A stretch of 64,000 nucleotides of DNA from Micrococcus terreus (lineage in GTDB: Bacteria > Actinomycetota > Actinomycetes > Actinomycetales > Micrococcaceae): positions 83,674 to 147,673 of the forward strand of contig NZ_FPCG01000009.1 of assembly GCF_900116905.1 (NCBI RefSeq). Direction: 5' to 3'. Below, piece after piece: positions 59,948 to 64,000 of the stretch; positions within the stretch are counted from its first letter, which is position 1; every line of letters starts with the position of its first letter. The translations under genes and the position numbers were made by a program. Below the pieces are notes generated by a model that worked only from the letters and a program-made list of their open reading frames with translations, was not told the origin of the DNA and searched no databases.

Positions 59948-60054
59948 GTCTGACTCTCCTTCAGGACCTACATAACCGCCCTGCCACTAAGTCTGACGCG
60001 CGACATGCTCAACCGGGTCGATGGAGTGCTCATCGCGACTCGGGTTGTGATCCG

Positions 60055-60060
60055 TAGACT
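60055..60060 (+). promoter_or_regulatory. Candidate -10 box for a leaderless antiporter gene
   Basis: TAGACT lies 7 bases before the antiporter ATG and just outside the IS3 right end. No ribosome site is seen. Confidence 0.3.
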
Positions 60061-60067
60061 CCTACTT

Positions 60068-61210
60068 ATGGACCTTCTAGACCTGGGGCGGATCATTGTC
60101 GGGTTGGTGCTGCTGGTGCTGGGCGGGGAGGTACTGGTGCGAGGGGCCTCCGCCCTGGCTCGTCGAGCGGGGGTTTCCTCCCTGGTGGTCGGGCTCACCG
60201 TGGTCTCGGCGGCCACGTCGGCGCCCGAGCTTTCGGTGAGTATCGGTGCGGTCCTGCGCGACGAACCCGGACTGGCGGTGGGCAATGTGGTCGGCAGCAA
60301 CATTGCTAACGTCTTGCTCATTCTCGGCCTCTCCGCTCTAGTTCTGCCGCTGGCCGCGACACAACGGTTGGTGCGCTTTGATCTCCCCCTGATGCTTTCT
60401 CTGTCCGCGGCGCTGCTGCTGGTCTGCCTCGACGGGGTGATCAGCGCGGTAGACGGGCTAATCCTGTTCGGTGCCGTGGTCGCTCACACCGTGCTGACCG
60501 TCACCATCGCCCGCAGAAGGACACAGTCCAAGGCCCCTGTTATGCAGCTGGCTAAGGGTTCCCCGGGTATCGGCACCTCCGCCCAGGCCCAGAAACTGCC
60601 TGTGGCCTCGAGCGGAAAGTCGATTCTGCTCGTGGTGTTCGGAGTTGCTCTCCTGGTAACCGGGGCCACGCTCCTCGTCGAGGGCGCGGTGAACACCGCC
60701 ACCACGCTCGGGGTGAGCAGCCTAGTGGTCGGTTTAACCGTCGTGGCCATCGGCACATCTCTGCCTGAGCTGGCAACTTCCCTCATCGCCGTGCGCCGTG
60801 GCGAACGTGACTTGGCGATTGGCAACGTGGTCGGCAGCAACATCCTCAACATCGGAGTCGTGCTCGGGTTGCCAGCCATGATCTCCCTCGAGGGCATTCC
60901 CGTATCCAGCGCCGCCCTGGCCTTCGATATCCCGGTAATGTTGGCGGCCGCGATCGCCTTGCTGCCCGTAGCCTTCACCGGCTTCACGGTGGCGCGATGG
61001 GAAGGCGCCCTGTTCGTAGCCCTGTATCTGGTTTACCTCGGGTATCTCATCCTGGCTGCCACCGCACACAACGCACTGGAAGGATTTACCGCCGTGATGG
61101 CATGGTTTGTCCTCCCCTTGATCACAGTGACGCTGATCGCCTTCACCGCATACGAAATCGGGCTGCGTAAGGGCCGACAAGGCAGCGGCACAACCCCCCG
61201 TCCGTCCTGA
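60068..61210 (+). CDS. Sodium/calcium antiporter, YrbG/CaCA family
   Basis: A 380-residue membrane exchanger with two homologous halves. Each half has the alpha-repeat: VSAATSAPELSVSIGAVL with GNVVGSNIANVLLIL in the first, and VAIGTSLPELATSLIAVR with GNVVGSNILNIGVVL in the second. The Glu of each PEL motif binds calcium. Helices continue to the end (LVLPLITVTLIAFTAYEIGL). The cytoplasmic loop near residues 155-190 is polar. It exports calcium or a similar ion against sodium. Base composition is less GC-rich than the chromosome to the left, and the gene is boxed in by IS ends, so it was probably acquired. Confidence 0.92.
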   Translation: MDLLDLGRIIVGLVLLVLGGEVLVRGASALARRAGVSSLVVGLTVVSAATSAPELSVSIGAVLRDEPGLAVGNVVGSNIANVLLILGLSALVLPLAATQRLVRFDLPLMLSLSAALLLVCLDGVISAVDGLILFGAVVAHTVLTVTIARRRTQSKAPVMQLAKGSPGIGTSAQAQKLPVASSGKSILLVVFGVALLVTGATLLVEGAVNTATTLGVSSLVVGLTVVAIGTSLPELATSLIAVRRGERDLAIGNVVGSNILNIGVVLGLPAMISLEGIPVSSAALAFDIPVMLAAAIALLPVAFTGFTVARWEGALFVALYLVYLGYLILAATAHNALEGFTAVMAWFVLPLITVTLIAFTAYEIGLRKGRQGSGTTPRPS

Positions 61211-61212
61211 CC

Positions 61213-61524
61213 TGAAGCGCCCTGGGTTTCGTTCCGAGTCTCACGAAGGAGAATCGGTACATGCCCAAGAAGTTCACCCCTGAGTTCCGCGACCGAGCGG
61301 TGCGAATGGTCCTTGACCGACAAGTCGCGGAAGGTGGGCCCAGAGCCGCCTCGATCCGCGTCGTGGCGCAGTCCCTGGGCTGTGGCCCGGAGACCCTGCG
61401 GAACTGGTGCCGCAGGGCGGAGTCGTCCGGCCCTGCCGTGGTGGCCCTGAGCGGCGAGACGGATCTGGAGGGGGAGAACCGGCAGCTGCGCCGCGAGCTG
61501 GCCGAGACCCGCCGTGCCAACGAG
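61213..61524 (+). mobile_element. IS3-family left-end fragment
   Basis: The left end TGAAGCGCCCTGGGTTTCG begins 3 bp after the antiporter stop. It is followed by orfA, which is cut after RRANE. The rest of the element is absent; IS30 sequence follows directly. Confidence 0.75.
61261..61524 (+). pseudogene. IS3 orfA, cut by IS30
   Basis: The frame reads MPKKFTPEFRDRAVRMVLDR, SIRVVAQSLGCGPETLRNWC (HTH) and GENRQLRRELAETRRANE, which is IS3 orfA. At about 61525 it becomes unrelated sequence that starts the IS30 terminus. The usual continuation after RRANE (ILKAASAFF) is missing, so the gene is a 3'-truncated remnant. Confidence 0.8.
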
Positions 61525-62128
61525 ATGGAGGATTCAAGCGGTCAGTGCAACGAGTCCTGTGAGATGAGGCAGTCACTGATCACAGGAGGATCCGGATGCA
61601 GGGCAGGCACGGTCATCTCAGCCGGGAGCAGAAGCAGCTCGCGCTCAGGCTGCACGGGAAGGGCTGGCGGCTGGTCGAGATCGCGAAGGAGATCGGCTGC
61701 AGCGCGCCGATGGTCGGCATCATGGCCCGCACCGGCAGGCACCTTGAGGCCAGGCCGTTCGGGTGGGAGCCACGTCAGGGCTGTCTGACGATCGAAGAGC
61801 GCGAGCAGATCCTGCTGGGGATCAATCGTGGTGATACCTTCACCGCGATCGCCGAGCAGCTGGGGCGTGCGGTGTCGACCGTCAGCCGTGAGGTGAAGCG
61901 CGGCGGGGGTCGCTGCGGCTACTCGGCGTGGCGTGGTCATGAACGTGCCCGCGAGCAGGCGCGTGGACCGAAGCCGTTCAAGCTTGCGTCGGGCCGGCTG
62001 CTCGAGGAGGTCGCCAGCCGGCTGGAGCAACTGTGGTCACCTGAGGAGATCGCGGCGCGCCTACGGTTGGATCACGCCGACGACCCGGAGATGCGCGTGA
62101 GCCACGAGACGATCTACCAGTCGCTGTT
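61525..62128 (+). mobile_element. IS30-family left fragment
   Basis: The left terminus (ATTCAAGCGGTCAGTGCAA, near 61532) precedes an IS30 transposase. The element is cut on the right by the complete IS3 at 62129, so only about 600 bp remain. Confidence 0.75.
61596..62128 (+). pseudogene. IS30 transposase, 3'-truncated
   Basis: About 178 codons remain: MQGRHGHLSREQKQLALRLH, the HTH GDTFTAIAEQLGRAVSTVSR EV, and EEVASRLEQLWSPEEIAARL, then SHETIYQSLLG where the IS3 end intervenes. The DDE catalytic domain that normally follows is lost. Confidence 0.85.
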
Positions 62129-62197
62129 GGGACTGCTGCACGAATAGGTGACATCTGATCTGTGACGCCGTGAGGCGTCACTGGAAGGATGTACACC

Positions 62198-62506
62198 GTG
62201 CCCAAGCCCCATCCGCAGGAGTTCCGCGACGACGTCGTGAATGTCGCCCGCAACCGTGAACCTGGCCAGACCATCAAGCAGATCGCTTCCGACTTCGGCA
62301 TCGCCGAGTCCTGCCTGCGCAACTGGATGCGCCGGGCTGACATCGAGGCCGGTGCTCGGCCCGGAACAACCGCCGCCGAAAATGCCGAGCTGCGCGAGGC
62401 CAAGAAGCGCATCCGGCTGCTGGAGCAGGAGAACGAGGTGCTGCGCCGGGCCGCGGCCTACCTGTCGCAGGCCAACCTGCCGTCAAAAGGCTCTACCCGC
62501 TCGTGA
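62198..62506 (+). CDS. IS3 transposase orfA
   Basis: A 102-residue HTH/leucine-zipper protein: VPKPHPQEFRDDVVNVARNR, IKQIASDFGIAESCLRNWMR and AKKRIRLLEQENEVLRRAAA. The GTG at 62198 follows GGAAGG at a proper distance. Its stop overlaps the orfB start (GTGA), a usual layout for translational coupling or frameshifting to an OrfAB fusion. Confidence 0.88.
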   Translation: MPKPHPQEFRDDVVNVARNREPGQTIKQIASDFGIAESCLRNWMRRADIEAGARPGTTAAENAELREAKKRIRLLEQENEVLRRAAAYLSQANLPSKGSTRS

Positions 62507-63390
62507 AGGAGCTCGCCGTCGACGGGGTTCCCGTCACGGTGACGTGCCGGGTCCTGAAGCTCTCCCGCCAGCCCTATTACCGCTGGCTCGCCACCCCGGT
62601 CACCGCCGCCGAACTCACCGAGGCCTACCGCGCCAACGCCCTGTTCGACGCCCACACCGATGACCGGGAGTTCGGCTACCGGTACCTGGTCGAGGAAGCA
62701 CGGGATGCCGGTGAGTCGATGGCCGAGCGCACCGCCTGGCGGATCTGCTCGACCAACGGCTGGTGGTCTGCGTTCAGCAAGAAGCGCGGCAAGAACGGCA
62801 CCAAGCCCGGTCCGCCGGTCCACGACGACCGGTGCGCCTACCTCGACGAGCACGGCGTGACCCGTCACCGGTTCACCGCCGAAAGGCCGAACGAGTTGTG
62901 GCTGTCCGACATCACCGAACACCGCACCGGTCAGGGCAAGCTCTACCTCTGCGCGATCAAGGACGTGTACTCCAACCGGATCGTGGGCTACTCCATCAGC
63001 GACCGGATGAAATCCCGGCTCGCGGTCGCGGCGCTGAACAACGCCGTCGCCCGCCGCGGTGAGGTGGCCGGCTGCATCGTTCACACGGACCGAGGGTCTC
63101 AATTTCGATCCCGGAAATTCGTGCGCGCCCTGCACCGCCACGCCATGGTCGGTTCCATGGGCCGGGTCGGGGCGGCCGGCGATAACGCCGCGATGGAGAG
63201 CTTCTTCGCGCTCCTGCAGAAGAACGTCCTGGATCGCCGCCGGTGGGCCACCCGCCAGGAGCTACGGCTCGCGATCGTCACCTGGATCGAACGGACCTAC
63301 CACCGACGCCGCCGGCAAGCATCCCTGGGCCGCTTGACCCCCATCGAATACGAGACCATCATGACCACACCGGCCGCTCAGGCAGCCTGA
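62503..63390 (+). CDS. IS3 transposase orfB, DDE integrase
   Basis: A 295-residue integrase with an intact DDE triad: Asp in ELWLSDITEHRTGQGK, Asp in CIVHTDRGSQFRSRKFV, Glu in NAAMESFFALLQKNVLDRRR. The N-terminal HTH_21 region reads FGYRYLVEEARDAGESMAER. The C-terminus RTYHRRRRQASLGRLTPIEY is the family end. Both genes are intact, so the element may still move. Confidence 0.92.
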   Translation: MKELAVDGVPVTVTCRVLKLSRQPYYRWLATPVTAAELTEAYRANALFDAHTDDREFGYRYLVEEARDAGESMAERTAWRICSTNGWWSAFSKKRGKNGTKPGPPVHDDRCAYLDEHGVTRHRFTAERPNELWLSDITEHRTGQGKLYLCAIKDVYSNRIVGYSISDRMKSRLAVAALNNAVARRGEVAGCIVHTDRGSQFRSRKFVRALHRHAMVGSMGRVGAAGDNAAMESFFALLQKNVLDRRRWATRQELRLAIVTWIERTYHRRRRQASLGRLTPIEYETIMTTPAAQAA

Positions 63391-63422
63391 CCCACCCTGT
63401 CACCTATCGGTGCAGCAGTCCC

Positions 63423-63598
63423 GTGTCGCCATCGCGGACATATGCGATCAGCTCGGCCAGTCCGTTGCGCTTAGCCCGGGAACGTCCGCTCATCGTGTCA
63501 CTGAAGATCCGAGAGCACTCCCCCAGCGCCTCATGCTGACGCTGAGGGTTTTGGTCAGCTGCGCTGACCCTCACGTAACCAACAATCTGTCCAGTCAT
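63423..63598 (-). pseudogene. Serine recombinase (resolvase/invertase), 3'-truncated
   Basis: The N-terminal 58 codons are a serine recombinase: MTGQIVGYVRVSAADQNPQR (catalytic Ser in VRVSAAD), EALGECSRIFSDTMSGRSRA and LAELIAYVRDGDT. The family continues about 125 more residues with VRVASMDRLAR, which is missing because the IS3 right end begins here. It was probably the resolvase of a Tn3-like or plasmid element. Confidence 0.88.
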
Positions 63599-63811
63599 CC
63601 CTATGCCCGCCTTCACAGATGTGTCTAATCGCAGGTTTAGAACCTACTCTGACAGCATTCTTGTGGCTTCGTTCGCTTGGTGGCGGGGTTTTTGCAGCGC
63701 TCCGTGGCGGTCTTGTTGCCGCGATCACGCAGGACTGGCTGCAGGTAGGTGTCGCGGTCTGAACCGAGAGGGGTGCGCCCGGTCGGGGCCGTTTGGATCG
63801 CTGCCGCTACG
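63599..63811. other. Gap with a possible recombination site
   Basis: This 213-bp gap lies between the recombinase start and the cadD-like stop. It has the dyad AGGTT-TAG-AACCT at 63633-63645, bounded by TGTC (63622) and GACA (63651), as a resolvase res subsite would have. I see no gene in it. The res call is a guess. Confidence 0.3.
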
Positions 63812-64000
63812 TCAGAGTCCGAAGGCTCCGCCGCTGACGAGGATCACGATGCCGAGGCCGATGAGAACGATGGGGAAGAGGATGTGCTCCCAGCGTTCGA
63901 GCACTTCGGCGATCGGGGGGCGGGTGGCGACGAACTTTGCCAGGGCCACCAGGACCGCGACGAGCGCGAGGAAGACGATGCAGTAGGCGACTACTGCGAG
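63812..64000 (-). CDS. Cadmium resistance transporter CadD-like (C-terminal part)
   Basis: Only the last 62 codons are in the window; the gene runs off the right edge. They read LAVVAYCIVFLALVAVLVAL, VATRPPIAEVLERWEHILFP and IVLIGLGIVILVSGGAFGL. The WEHILFPIVLIGLGIVIL segment is the characteristic end of CadD-type transporters, which export or sequester cadmium. It shares the island with the Na+/Ca2+ antiporter, suggesting a metal-resistance cargo. Confidence 0.7.
   Translation of the reverse strand, partial: LAVVAYCIVFLALVAVLVALAKFVATRPPIAEVLERWEHILFPIVLIGLGIVILVSGGAFGL

Larger units (their letters stand above)
58670..60005. mobile_element. IS3-family element, decayed
   Basis: Imperfect terminal inverted repeats start TGTCCCGCGTCA at 58670 and TGTCGCGCGTCA (complement, ending at 60005), and continue with GGCAGG in both. 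They have the TG...CA ends usual for IS3. The 1336-bp element carries orfA and a frameshifted orfB on the minus strand. No target-site duplication is seen: its left flank is the cut grpB gene and its right flank the promoter region of an antiporter gene. Confidence 0.85.
62129..63422 (+). mobile_element. Complete IS3-family insertion sequence
   Basis: The terminal inverted repeats GGGACTGCTGCAC-N-ATAGGTGAC (62129) and its complement (ending 63422) match at nearly every base. The 1294-bp element has intact orfA and orfB. Its left end cuts the IS30 transposase and its right end cuts a serine recombinase. No target-site duplication is seen, so it probably joined these pieces by recombination or deletion. 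Confidence 0.85.

Overview
The window is high-GC DNA from an actinomycete, most likely a Micrococcaceae-type genus (Micrococcus, Kocuria, Citricoccus or a relative). This is inferred from very GC-rich third codon positions, a mycothiol-type maleylpyruvate isomerase family protein, an IdeR/DtxR box, a mycobacterial-type LexA box, a DUF222/HNH protein, abundant GTG starts, ATGA/GTGA gene overlaps and several probably leaderless genes. Species cannot be fixed from the sequence alone. I see no rRNA, tRNA or CRISPR array.

Layout. 1-8200: divergent hotdog thioesterases, a HEAT-repeat protein, a cstA / CC-terminal small protein / ArsA-like ATPase cluster behind a CRP/GlxR-like site, an aldo/keto reductase, and rlmC, whose last codons are repeated 268 bp downstream. 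8200-25400: a beta-phosphoglucomutase-GH65 phosphorylase fusion, a nitronate monooxygenase, two NarL/LuxR-type two-component systems each near ABC transporter genes, and a lactate permease. 25400-35600: an ABC exporter, a LexA-boxed DUF222/HNH protein, NUDIX and DinB proteins, a 5'-truncated aztD-like gene, and a divergent LysE exporter / LysR regulator pair. 35600-46400: an ABC drug exporter with its MerR regulator, an LLM flavoenzyme, a MacB-like ABC pair and lipoproteins. 46400-50400: a type III polyketide synthase operon with a methyltransferase and an unusual FAD monooxygenase-MenG fusion. 50500-51320: a 49-residue acidic protein overlapping a PD-(D/E)XK nuclease-like gene. 51355-57000: an IdeR-boxed ferric-siderophore uptake operon ending in a siderophore-interacting reductase. 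57000-58670: an AIG2/GGCT-SGNH fusion, a VOC protein and a grpB gene cut short. 58670-64000: an acquired island of nested insertion sequences (a decayed IS3, an IS3 fragment, an IS30 fragment, a complete IS3) with a Na+/Ca2+ antiporter, a cut serine recombinase and the end of a cadD-like gene.

The most unusual signal is a dispersed 12-14 bp word, TTCCCGACGACGGC on either strand. Fifteen exact copies of its 12-bp core lie between 503 and 55483, read in four different reading frames (PDDG, PTTA, AVVG, PSSG). Several sit in extra linker insertions of conserved proteins, and none was found in the IS island. This looks like selection on DNA, for example a DNA-uptake-type signal, rather than on protein. 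A second dispersed element is a pair of 54-bp palindromic repeats at 36189 and 40761.
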